A stretch of 64,000 nucleotides of DNA from Anaerolineae bacterium (GTDB taxonomy: Bacteria; Chloroflexota; Anaerolineae; Aggregatilineales; Phototrophicaceae). Positions 26,620 through 34,440 of the stretch are shown here, one piece after another. The notes beneath the pieces were generated by a model, which saw nothing but the letters and a program-made list of their open reading frames with translations, did no database searches and had not been told where the DNA came from. The translations under genes and the position numbers were made by a program. Each line of letters begins with the position of its first letter. The first letter of the stretch is position 1. Where the stretch lies: NCBI GenBank assembly GCA_022820665.1, contig JAJEFB010000031.1, positions 62,001-126,000 of the forward strand. The letters run 5' to 3'.

Positions 26620-26727
26620 ACTTGTTTGGGGCTATCGAGCCAGAATTTCCTTTTCCACCTCGGTGGTTAAAAATCTGAGCTTGTTCTCTAAGGCGCAGTG
26701 GGTGTTGATTCTGGTGCGATAGCTCCT

Positions 26728-28692
26728 TCAGCGCGCGAGTTTCCGCATCCTTTGACGACGCAATTCCGGCAGGATAAGCAAGCTTAGCAGGCTGTTGAGG
26801 ACCACGATCACGGTGCTGCCTTCGTGCCCCAAAACGCCAACTGGCAGCGCCAGTTCCAAAATGAAGACCCCGGCAATCAAGATCGCGATCACCGCCAGCG
26901 AAAAGACGATGTTTTGCCATACGACCTGTCTGGCTCGCTTGCTGATTCGCAGAGCGTCGGTCAGTCGCTCAATTCTGTCGCCCATGAGCACGACATCCGC
27001 GGTTTCCAGCGCTACGTCGGCCCCGGCGCCCCCCATCGCAATGCCGACGTCCGCGGCTGCCAGCGCGGGCGCGTCGTTGATGCCATCTCCGATCATGGCC
27101 ACCGAGCGGTATTGTTGTTGCAGCCCCTCCAGGATTTCGGCTTTTTCATGCGGCAACAACTGGGCATAGATCTCGTCTATGCCCAGTTGCTCTCCGATCG
27201 ACTCCGCCACAAGCTGATTGTCTCCGGTCAGCATGACCGTGACAATGCCCAGCCGATTCATTTCGTGGACCAGGAGCGATGATGTTTGGCGCAATTGGTC
27301 AGCCAGCCCGATTAGACCCAGCCAGGTCCGGTCTCGCAAGACACCGATGACCGTTTTGCCGGAAGCTTCCAGCATCATTCTCGCTTCGGCAAGAGAAGCG
27401 GGCATTGCCTCGTTCTCTTGCAGTTGGCTTATGCGCCCGACGCGGATATCACTCTCGCCGAGACGCGCCCGCACGCCCTGGCCCGGGACAGCAAGGAAAT
27501 CTTCAGCTTCGCTCAGGCTGATGTTCGCAGCGCTTGCATATGCGACGACGGCTTTGGCAAGCGGATGCTCCGATCGCGCTTCTACCGAAGCCGCGACCTG
27601 GACCAGTTCTGTTTCAGCAAAAGGTGGAGAAACCACTATGTCAGTTACCTGCGGCTGCCCTTCGGTCAACGTTCCGGTCTTGTCGAAAGCCACGACTTTG
27701 ACGCGCGCCAATTGCTCCAGACTGGCGCCGCCTTTGAAGAGCAGGCCGTTCCTTGCGGCGGCCGCAATTGCCGAGATGAATGCCGATGGCACGCTGATCA
27801 CGAGCGCGCAAGGCGAGGCAACTGTCATCAGCACCATTGCGCGATAGAAATTGCTCTCGAAATCGCTCAAGCCGAGCAGTGGCGGAAGCAGAATGAGCAG
27901 CAGAATGCCCAGGATGATCGCTTTGGCATAAGCCTGCTCGAAGCGGTCCAAAAAGCGTTGTGTGGGTGCTTTGCTGTCTTGCGCTTCCTCCACCATTTTG
28001 ATGATGCGCGCCAGCGTCGTCTCGCCAACGGGTTTAAGGGCGCGGACATCCAGGATGCCTTGCTTATTCAGCGTTCCCGCATAGACGGGATCGCCGGCGG
28101 ATTTGTCTACTGGTATTGATTCGCCGGTGATCGGGCTTTGATCCACAGCGGATACGCCGGCAACAACCACACCGTCAACCGGGATGCGTTCGCCCGGCTC
28201 AATCAGGACGATGTCGCCGATCCTGATTTCTTCCAGCTTCAGACGGATGATATCGGCTCCGCGCTTGACCGTCGCCTCTTGCGGGTAAAGCGTAAACAGA
28301 CTGCTAATCGCTCTGCGACTGCGGCCGATGGCATAGTCTTGCAAGACATTGCTCAGGGAAAACAGAAAAAGCAGTATAGCCCCTTCATGCCATTCCCCAA
28401 CAACTGCCGCGCCCAAGGCAGCCAGGACCATCAGCAGATCGACATCAATTTCGCGTGCGCGCAAGCCCTCGAGCGCGGCCTTGGCGCCGAAGAAACCACC
28501 AGCAAGATAGGAGAGGATATTGAGCGACATCACCGCCGCTTCAGGAGCGCCGGTTCGCTCGCCCAACATGCTGAGCGCGATTGATACAAGAGTGACGAGG
28601 ACCAGCGCGGGCGCCAATTTCTCCAGTTTTCGGGTTGACGGTCGCTCTTCCCGGGGAGGGGTTAATGAAGACGGCGCGGTGACGGAAACCAT
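26728..28692 (-). CDS. P1B-type heavy-metal translocating ATPase without N-terminal metal-binding domain
   Basis: The 654-aa pump has the P1B plan: two extra N-terminal TM helices, TM segments to about residue 120, the actuator with TGES at 189-192, the TM6 metal motif SPC at 293-295, phosphorylated Asp337 in DKTGTLTEG, SEHPLAKA in the N domain and TGDN plus GDGINDAPAL in the P domain. SPC is found in P1B-4 (Co/Zn/Fe-type) pumps, whereas Cu+, Zn2+ and Cd2+ pumps have CPC. The lack of an HMA domain also fits P1B-4. It probably exports Co2+, Fe2+ or Zn2+. No metal regulator is adjacent. Confidence 0.92.
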   Translation of the reverse strand: MVSVTAPSSLTPPREERPSTRKLEKLAPALVLVTLVSIALSMLGERTGAPEAAVMSLNILSYLAGGFFGAKAALEGLRAREIDVDLLMVLAALGAAVVGEWHEGAILLFLFSLSNVLQDYAIGRSRRAISSLFTLYPQEATVKRGADIIRLKLEEIRIGDIVLIEPGERIPVDGVVVAGVSAVDQSPITGESIPVDKSAGDPVYAGTLNKQGILDVRALKPVGETTLARIIKMVEEAQDSKAPTQRFLDRFEQAYAKAIILGILLLILLPPLLGLSDFESNFYRAMVLMTVASPCALVISVPSAFISAIAAAARNGLLFKGGASLEQLARVKVVAFDKTGTLTEGQPQVTDIVVSPPFAETELVQVAASVEARSEHPLAKAVVAYASAANISLSEAEDFLAVPGQGVRARLGESDIRVGRISQLQENEAMPASLAEARMMLEASGKTVIGVLRDRTWLGLIGLADQLRQTSSLLVHEMNRLGIVTVMLTGDNQLVAESIGEQLGIDEIYAQLLPHEKAEILEGLQQQYRSVAMIGDGINDAPALAAADVGIAMGGAGADVALETADVVLMGDRIERLTDALRISKRARQVVWQNIVFSLAVIAILIAGVFILELALPVGVLGHEGSTVIVVLNSLLSLLILPELRRQRMRKLAR

Positions 28693-28789
28693 TCGATTCC
28701 AATCCGAGATTTACCCAAGCTATTGATGTATTTTAACCGAAGTTAATTAGAAATGCAACAGAGGTATGCAAGGACTTTTGCCAGCATGC

Positions 28790-28830
28790 AAAAAATGAAC
28801 TGGCGGAGGACCATTGTCCGCCAGTTTTTG
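28790..28830 (-). terminator. Strong hairpin terminator after the DUF427 gene
   Basis: AACTGGCGGA (28798-28807) and TCCGCCAGTT (28817-28826) form a perfect 10-bp stem with a 9-nt loop. On the minus strand a T-run (CATTTTTT) follows, placing it 80 bp after the DUF427 stop. A TTTTTG run also follows on the plus strand, so it can work both ways. Confidence 0.75.
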
Positions 28831-28903
28831 CTTGTGCTGGGAGCCAGGAATCACTAAGGCGCGGGCGACGCGCTCCGAGGAGAAACGCAGTTATTGCAGT
28901 GTC

Positions 28904-29188
28904 TTATCGTTCGATGGAGACACCGCGCCAGAAAGCGACGTGATCTTGGATCTGTTGCGCGGCTTTCTTGGGTTCCGGGTAGAACCAGGCCGCGTCGCGG
29001 TTTTCTTTCCCGTCTACTTCGAGGTGAAAGTAGCTGGCTTCGCCTTTCCAGGGGCAGGTCGTGCGCGTGTCGCTTTCGCGCAGGAATTCGGCATGAACCG
29101 TATCGCGCGGAAAATAGAGATTGCCTTCGACGATAAGCGGCTTGTCGCTTTCGGCGATGACTTTGCCGTTCCAGATTGCCTTTGCCAT
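28904..29188 (-). CDS. DUF427 domain protein
   Basis: The 94-aa protein is a complete DUF427 (NTP_transf_9) single domain: KAIWNGKVIAESDK, VEGNLYFPRDTV, TTCPWKGEASYFHLEV, AAWFYPEPKKAAQQIQDHVAFW. The fold is a small beta-barrel and the function is not established. The start at 29188 is set by an AAGGAG box (AAGGAGAATGGCATG); the longer reading to 29218 lacks one. It stands alone, followed by a strong terminator. Confidence 0.9.
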   Translation of the reverse strand: MAKAIWNGKVIAESDKPLIVEGNLYFPRDTVHAEFLRESDTRTTCPWKGEASYFHLEVDGKENRDAAWFYPEPKKAAQQIQDHVAFWRGVSIER

Positions 29189-29313
29189 GCCATTCTCCTT
29201 CGCTAATGCAGTTGACAATCAACCTTTCGCTGAAACGCTCGTTTTCATTATGGCATCCGAGCATGAGCGATTGCTGGTCTTGCGATCAGAATCGTATTAT
29301 TGCTAAACAAAGC

Positions 29314-29341
29314 AAAAAGGGCATGTTGCGAGTACATGCCC
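29314..29341 (-). terminator. Rho-independent terminator of the M50-like pair
   Basis: GGGCATGT (29319-29326) and ACATGCCC (29334-29341) make a perfect 8-bp stem with a 7-nt loop. On the minus strand it is followed by TTTTT. It lies 38 bp beyond the stop of the 265-aa membrane-protein gene. Confidence 0.85.
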
Positions 29342-29378
29342 TCGAATTGCTGAAGAATCGTCGCTTCAAAGCCGTAGA

Positions 29379-30176
29379 TCAAACGATGTCATCATTGCTG
29401 GGTATCTGCTTCAAGGGTCGGAGCATGCTGAAATAGATGGAGACGCCCAGGATAACTGTCGCCATTGCAGACCAGATATACGCGATCACTGGTACCGACG
29501 CTGTAGGCATTACGCGTTCCGAAAAAGCCGCGACCGGGTTGGTGATGACGCCGTCAATCATGGCGGGCGCTTGCAGGATATAGCTCAGATCAAGAATCAC
29601 GTGCAGGGCGGTCATCATCGCCACGATATTCATGAGGATCTGGGTAAGGGTCTTGCGCGATCGCAACTGGTTGATGTCGCCCTTTCCCGTCCATCCCATA
29701 ACTATCAGCAGGACTCCCAGCCCAATGCAGATGATCATGGACAACAAACTGCCGGCGCCTGCTGGTCGGATAAACAGTACCATAAACGCAACGGTGAAGA
29801 TGCCCGTTATCATCGCCAAACCGCGCAGCAAATGCGGCGCGCGGTTCGCCAGGTAAAAGAGCGACGCGCCCAGCAATGCCGAGCCAAGATATCCGGCTGG
29901 CAAGATCAAGGCGTCGGAACCGCCTGTGAATTCAATCCGGTAAGTTCCCAGCGATGACAGTGTGAAACTGTGAACCGCGCCGCCGGAAAGCTGAATCGCC
30001 AATGCGGACAACCCGCCGTGAATGTTGTTGACAAACATCCGCAGGGGATGAACGAGGCTCGCCATCGAATCGCTGTACCACAGCGCCAGGATAGCGGCAA
30101 AGGCGAAGACAGAAATAATCATGCTCCTGCGAACGATCTGCCGGCGGACTTTGCGCTCAACGAAAGTTCTTAACAT
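29379..30176 (-). CDS. M50B-like membrane protein with lost HExxH (pseudo-peptidase)
   Basis: The 265-aa polytopic protein aligns with the upstream gene product over its membrane core. The segment HGGLS at residues 53-57 stands where that protein has HEAGH, and both are followed by a conserved SGG-x-VH stretch and a YLG-x-ALxG-x-LF segment. The catalytic Glu and the second zinc His are both replaced, so it cannot be a metalloprotease of this type. It may be a regulatory partner of the active paralogue, as inactive rhomboids and site-2 proteases can be. The start at 30176 has an AGGAGAAA box. A terminator follows at 29314. Confidence 0.75.
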   Translation of the reverse strand: MLRTFVERKVRRQIVRRSMIISVFAFAAILALWYSDSMASLVHPLRMFVNNIHGGLSALAIQLSGGAVHSFTLSSLGTYRIEFTGGSDALILPAGYLGSALLGASLFYLANRAPHLLRGLAMITGIFTVAFMVLFIRPAGAGSLLSMIICIGLGVLLIVMGWTGKGDINQLRSRKTLTQILMNIVAMMTALHVILDLSYILQAPAMIDGVITNPVAAFSERVMPTASVPVIAYIWSAMATVILGVSIYFSMLRPLKQIPSNDDIV

Positions 30177-30197
30177 GAGATTTCTCCTGTTTATCTG

Positions 30198-30281
30198 AAC
30201 CGCGTCGCTCATGCGACGAGCAGGCTTAATATTTTGCGTGAACGCGACAAGCCGTGTCGCCGATTACGCGCCGAGCGGCTG
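30198..30281. repeat. Dispersed palindromic element, family B, copy 1
   Basis: An 84-bp element begins with the hairpin core CGTCGCTCATGCGACG and ends with CGCCGAGCGGCTG. Its first 23 bp (30198-30220) occur exactly, inverted, at 37295-37317, and the similarity continues across the element to 37239. It lies in the 5' region of the inactive M50-like gene, between its ribosome site and the end of the active paralogue. Related copies lie at 34357-34424 and 60204-60337. Confidence 0.8.
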
Positions 30282-30354
30282 CATGTTGATTTGACTACAA
30301 TCTATGGCATTCGCCCCGCTGGCGCAAGAGAATGGGAAAGAATTTACACTTTGT

Positions 30355-31473
30355 TTACGATTGGCCGTTCACAACGTCCTGGATTTCGTTTCGCAGTGGC
30401 TTGATGGCGCCGACGTAAATCGCCGTTCCCAGCATGGCTACCGCGATCCCCGCCCAGAGCAGCGCGATGACCGCGGCTGGGAGCAAGGGCGTGATCTCTT
30501 GGGCGAATCTCACGGCATCGTTTTGGGGATTGATTGTGCCATTCAAGGATCCGTCCAAGATATATTTCAAATCGTAAACGGCCTCCAAAGCTGTAGTCAC
30601 CGCCAAAATACTCAGGAGCAACTGGTTGATGATCCGCGGCGCTTTGGCGCCAATAAGCAAGATGATTGTCCCAAAGCCGACGCCGACGGCGAGGGCAATA
30701 GGTAAGCCCGAGCTATCGGGGCGTCCATAGAGCACTGTAATTCCTATCAAGAAAGCGCCAAGCGCCATCGCTATGCCCGAAGCCCAGCGCGGTACGCGAT
30801 TGCTGAGCAGAAAGAGTAGTGAACCAAAGAGCGCCGCTCCCAGGTAGCCGGCGGGGTAAATGAGTGCAGGATTGCCTCCACGAGTCCTCGCAACGCCCGA
30901 TCCGTCGGCATATACTATGAATTCATGAACTTCCCCGCCTGAAATCAGGGCGGCAACTACATGACCCGCCTCGTGCACGAAGGTGACAAACAAGCGCAAG
31001 GGGTACAGCAGCATCTCCATTTCGCGTTGGTTCCACAGCACGAATACGGCTAGAAAGGCTAGTGCCGATATCAAGAGCGTTTGCCGGCGCAGGGCGCGAG
31101 CATTGTGCGGTGTCTCTCGCGCTGGCTTGCTATCGGGGAAGGGCACGGGGATGGCTGATTCACCGTCCGCGCCAGATGCCGTCTGGGCTCCCGTCTTTGC
31201 CTTGCGCGAGCGGATGCCGCTATTATTGCGCCAGAAAAAGAACGCGGCGATCAATAACAGGGGCAGGCCGCTGCCGACGAAAAATACCGGCAAGGAATAG
31301 CCTTCGATTTGGTCAACATTCAATCGTCCGGCGAAGTCTTCCACTTGTGCCGCGAATTCTGTGACTATGCTATCGCCGGGCATTATGTCCGCAGCCACGA
31401 CAAACCCCGCCGCAATCCACAAAATGCTAAGTAGCAGAACCAGACCCCAAAATGCGCGCAAGAGCTTTCGCAT
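30355..31473 (-). CDS. M50B-like integral membrane metalloprotease
   Basis: The 372-aa protein has an N-terminal signal or TM segment, an extracytoplasmic part of about 40 residues, a second TM (about 62-80), a charged linker and then a polytopic core. HEAGH at 167-171 is the zinc-binding HExxH of the M50B/site-2 protease-like family, followed by ALISGGEVHEF. The later membrane segment VYDLKYILDGSL could provide the third ligand (Asp). It would cleave membrane proteins within or near the bilayer, or sense stress. It precedes its inactive paralogue on the same strand with a 178-bp gap that holds a repeat element. Confidence 0.8.
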   Translation of the reverse strand: MRKLLRAFWGLVLLLSILWIAAGFVVAADIMPGDSIVTEFAAQVEDFAGRLNVDQIEGYSLPVFFVGSGLPLLLIAAFFFWRNNSGIRSRKAKTGAQTASGADGESAIPVPFPDSKPARETPHNARALRRQTLLISALAFLAVFVLWNQREMEMLLYPLRLFVTFVHEAGHVVAALISGGEVHEFIVYADGSGVARTRGGNPALIYPAGYLGAALFGSLLFLLSNRVPRWASGIAMALGAFLIGITVLYGRPDSSGLPIALAVGVGFGTIILLIGAKAPRIINQLLLSILAVTTALEAVYDLKYILDGSLNGTINPQNDAVRFAQEITPLLPAAVIALLWAGIAVAMLGTAIYVGAIKPLRNEIQDVVNGQS

Positions 31474-31798
31474 GTTATCAATTCTCCAGTATCAGCGTCT
31501 CGAAGCCCGTCATGTTGACGATTCCGCCTATGCTCGCTGAATTGCATCGCCGGACGAAGGCTTCCTTACATGATTCATTATACGGAAAAACTGTTGTCAT
31601 TGTAGCTGTTGTGGTTTTACACTTCTTTTACACAGGGCGTTGTCTTGATGAGCAGCAAGCCGACAGCGCGTTGCCAGGGCTGGCGGCATTTTCGCGGATC
31701 CTCCGCGGCTTTATGAGCGCCCCGCAGCGCAGTCCATCAGATGCCGGTATTTGTCAGAGTGCCGCTGCGACATGATACCAGACAAGGGAAAACAAGAG
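31474..31798. other. Divergent intergenic region M50-like / Rieske oxygenase
   Basis: This 325-bp stretch has no convincing gene. It contains a perfect TATAAT on the minus strand (31583-31578) that could serve the M50-like gene, and TTTTACAC repeated at 31614 and 31625 on the plus strand. A GC-rich imperfect palindrome (CGCGGATCCTCCGCGG) lies at 31694-31709. Confidence 0.5.
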
Positions 31799-32911
31799 AT
31801 GCATTCTCTGGATTTGAGTGATTATATTCCTTCATCGGATCTGGCAAGGGCTGCGACCATGCCGGCGCGCTGGTACATTGAGCCGGACTTCCTGAAGCTG
31901 GAAGCGGAAAAAATATTCTACAAGACCTGGCAGCCCGTAGGACGCCTGGACGATCTCGCGCGCATTGGCGATTTCTTCAGTTGCGAAGTGCTCGATCAGC
32001 CCTTGGTTCTTGTACGTAACAGCGAGGGAGAATTGCGCGCCTTCTACAATGTTTGCCCGCACCGCGCCGCGGTGGTGGCGCAGGGACGCGGCAATCGCAA
32101 GAGCTTGCAGTGCAAGTATCACGGCTGGACCTACGACCTCGATGGCAAACTTTTGCGCGCGCCGGAGTTTGAAGGCGTGCGGAATTGGAACAAAGATGAA
32201 GTATGTTTGCAGCCGATTCAAGTTGAAGCCTGGGGACCCTGGGTCTTCGTCAATCTGGATCCCGACGCCGCATCCCTGTCCAGAACTTATGGCGAGATCC
32301 ACAAAGAGATTCGATCGGCCGGCTTCGACCTGGAAAAGATGCGCCTGGTCGAGCGCCGCGACTACATGATCGACTGCAACTGGAAGGTTTACGTCGACAA
32401 TTATTTGGAAGGCTATCATTTGCCGATTGCCCATCCAGGACTGTTTCGCGAGATCGACTACGACCAATATCGCGTCGATACTTTCCGTTACTACTCCAAA
32501 CAGCATGCGCCGATACGAGAGATTAATGCCGGCGACCTGCGCGATCGCCGCTATGTACGCAGTGGCGAAGGCGAGGAAGACGCGCTCTATTACTGGATAT
32601 TCCCCAATGTGATGCTGAACGTCTATTTGGACAATACTTCGATCAATATCATCATCCCGGTGGGGCACGACAAGACCTTGACCGTTTTCGAATGGTATTT
32701 CGAATCTCCCGGCACGGGCGCCGGTTGGGAAAGCATGCAGCAGATCATCGCCTTCAGCGACGAGATTCAGCAAGAGGATATCGAGCTATGCGAATGGGTT
32801 CAGCGCGGCCTGCGATCCAAGGCTTATGACACCGGTCGCTTCTCGGTTCTGCGCGAAAACGGCGTCCACCACTTTCAGTCGCTGGTGCATGAATACCTGA
32901 CCAGAGATTAA
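31799..32911 (+). CDS. Rieske non-heme iron oxygenase, alpha subunit type
   Basis: The 370-aa protein has an N-terminal Rieske domain with the [2Fe-2S] ligands C86-x-H88 (CPHRA) and C105-x2-H108 (CKYHGW). The C-terminal domain contains NYLEGYHLPIAHPG, in which His207 and His212 bind the mononuclear iron. This is the alpha-subunit plan of ring-hydroxylating and quaternary-ammonium oxygenases. Substrates range from aromatic acids to carnitine or choline and cannot be chosen here. No reductase or ferredoxin gene is near. The start at ATG 31799 follows an A/G-rich stretch; ATG 31772 is an alternative. Its stop overlaps that of the convergent gene by three bases. Confidence 0.92.
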   Translation: MHSLDLSDYIPSSDLARAATMPARWYIEPDFLKLEAEKIFYKTWQPVGRLDDLARIGDFFSCEVLDQPLVLVRNSEGELRAFYNVCPHRAAVVAQGRGNRKSLQCKYHGWTYDLDGKLLRAPEFEGVRNWNKDEVCLQPIQVEAWGPWVFVNLDPDAASLSRTYGEIHKEIRSAGFDLEKMRLVERRDYMIDCNWKVYVDNYLEGYHLPIAHPGLFREIDYDQYRVDTFRYYSKQHAPIREINAGDLRDRRYVRSGEGEEDALYYWIFPNVMLNVYLDNTSINIIIPVGHDKTLTVFEWYFESPGTGAGWESMQQIIAFSDEIQQEDIELCEWVQRGLRSKAYDTGRFSVLRENGVHHFQSLVHEYLTRD

Positions 32912-33900
32912 TCCCTGGGGGGGGGCGAGTCCTCCAGCGCGGCGGTTCCGGGCGAAACGCCAAGCGCCAGCAGACCGGCGCTGCCGAAGACAATGTAGCC
33001 AAACACGCTAAGCCCATGAAAGAGGAATCCCAGCGAAATCGCCGCCAGGCTGTCCATGCCGACGAGTTGTCCGGTGACGATGATCGCGGCTTCAAAGGGA
33101 CCCACTGCGGCGATGCTGAAGGGTAGCGCGATGCCTAGAGCGGCCAGGGATACGCCCAGCGGTACACTTTGCGCATAATTGACTTCAATGCCCAGCGCCA
33201 GGTGCAAAAAGTAAAATGTGGCCAGCGATGTTGACCAGGCGATCAAGCTCCAGACGAGGGTGAAAACCAGGGTTCGAAAGTCGGCTATGGCGCCCAAGCC
33301 GTCCAGGAGATTGTCGACAATTCTTTGCAGGGGAGTTCGATTCAGCACAGGCAGTGTTTGAGTCATTGCGGCAAGCAGTCTCTTTGCCGTTCGGGGATGC
33401 CGAGCGAGCGCCAACAGGCATAGAAAAGCGACCAGCGCCAGCAAGCCAAATCGGGAAGCTGGAACGGTAACGTATTCGGGCGCGTCCGGCAGTTGACCGA
33501 CTGTCGCGGCAATCATCAATACCACCAGGAGGGTGTCAATCAAGCGCTCGACAACGATGCTGGCTGCGGCTTTTTCGATTGATACGCCTTCGCGACTTAC
33601 CAGCACGCTTCGCGCGGCTTCGCCCAGACGCAGCGGCAATTGATTGCCCAGAAAAGTCAAATTGACCAAGTGGATCGCCTTTATCAGCGGGAGGCCTTTG
33701 CCCAGCAATCCCCACCAGCGGATCCCGCGTGTGAACATGGAAAGCGCCACGAAAACGAAGGCAAGGCCGAGTTGGCCGCCATCTGCCTGGCCAATGCTTG
33801 AAGTAACGTCGGCTAGATTTACGTCGCGCAGGATCAGCGCGACCGAGGCGGCGGTGACGATAATGCTTCCAAGGACGAGTAAAACGCGTTTTCCAGTCAA
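32908..33900 (-). CDS. LPG synthase TM-region-like flippase family protein
   Basis: The 330-aa polytopic protein has about 8 TM helices and the family marks RGIRWWGLLGKG, NLTFLGNQLPLRLGEAARSVLVSREG and VVERLIDTLLVVL. This is the UPF0104/lysylphosphatidylglycerol-synthase membrane region without the soluble aminoacyl domain. Such proteins are thought to move lipids or lipid-linked sugars between membrane leaflets. It stands alone and is convergent with the Rieske gene, the stops overlapping. Confidence 0.85.
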   Translation of the reverse strand: MTGKRVLLVLGSIIVTAASVALILRDVNLADVTSSIGQADGGQLGLAFVFVALSMFTRGIRWWGLLGKGLPLIKAIHLVNLTFLGNQLPLRLGEAARSVLVSREGVSIEKAAASIVVERLIDTLLVVLMIAATVGQLPDAPEYVTVPASRFGLLALVAFLCLLALARHPRTAKRLLAAMTQTLPVLNRTPLQRIVDNLLDGLGAIADFRTLVFTLVWSLIAWSTSLATFYFLHLALGIEVNYAQSVPLGVSLAALGIALPFSIAAVGPFEAAIIVTGQLVGMDSLAAISLGFLFHGLSVFGYIVFGSAGLLALGVSPGTAALEDSPPPRD

Positions 33901-34067
33901 TGTCGAAGCGTTTCCTCATATATTGATATTGGTGCATTGCTCCGATAACTCAAGGATGATGACTTTCTCTTTGGCTACCGCTACATTATAATCGTGTTTG
34001 TTAGAAACTGCAGAACAGCGGTCAAAGGACCGTTCAAACTGTTGGATGTGGAAGTAGAGGTCGCGAG

Positions 34068-34307
34068 ATGGCAGTAGTGTCAGAGGCGTTAATGGAGATA
34101 CTGCGATGCCCGGTCGCAGTGCATTACAAAGACAAAGGCGACGATCCCGGTCGCTTGAGGCTGGTTAAAGACAGTTGGCTCATTTGCGATGACAGCGAAT
34201 ACAAATATCCAATCCGCGACGGCATCCCCGTCATGTTAGTTGATGTGGGTAAAAAATGGAAAGATACCGCCGAAGCTGACTTGCCCGTACCCCCGCCGGA
34301 AGCCTGA
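34068..34307 (+). CDS. Trm112-like small protein with incomplete zinc site
   Basis: The 79-aa protein matches the Trm112/UPF0434 family: MEILRCPVAVH at the start and YPIRDGIPVMLVDVG in the middle. The family zinc knuckle normally has CPxC near the N-terminus and C(x)nC in the middle; here only C14 and one central Cys (LICDD) remain. The proline tail (DLPVPPPEA) is probably disordered. Bacterial members are thought to activate methyltransferases, but no partner is adjacent. It is monocistronic. Confidence 0.8.
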   Translation: MAVVSEALMEILRCPVAVHYKDKGDDPGRLRLVKDSWLICDDSEYKYPIRDGIPVMLVDVGKKWKDTAEADLPVPPPEA

Positions 34308-34356
34308 GACGGGACTTCCGGCAGCTCCGCATTGGTGCTATGAAGTTCCGGACACC

Positions 34357-34424
34357 ACCTATCAGGTAGCCCGAAAATGCGCGCCACGCATCGACTCCAG
34401 CGCGAGTGACGCGCCGAGCGACTG
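34357..34424. repeat. Dispersed element, family B, short copy
   Basis: ACCTATCAGGTAGCCCGAAA and the next six bases (34357-34382) are the reverse complement of 60312-60337 with 25 of 26 bases identical. GCGCCGAGCGACTG (34411-34424) differs in one base from the end of the copy at 30268-30281. Relative to the copy at 60204 the middle is shorter, as if internally deleted. It lies between the Trm112-like gene and the 3' end of clpB. Confidence 0.75.
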
Positions 34425-34440
34425 ATTTGCTTAACTCCTT

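Noticed and set aside
31832..32773. Minus-strand frame opposite the Rieske gene
   Set aside because: The Rieske cluster and iron ligands on the plus strand settle the coding strand.
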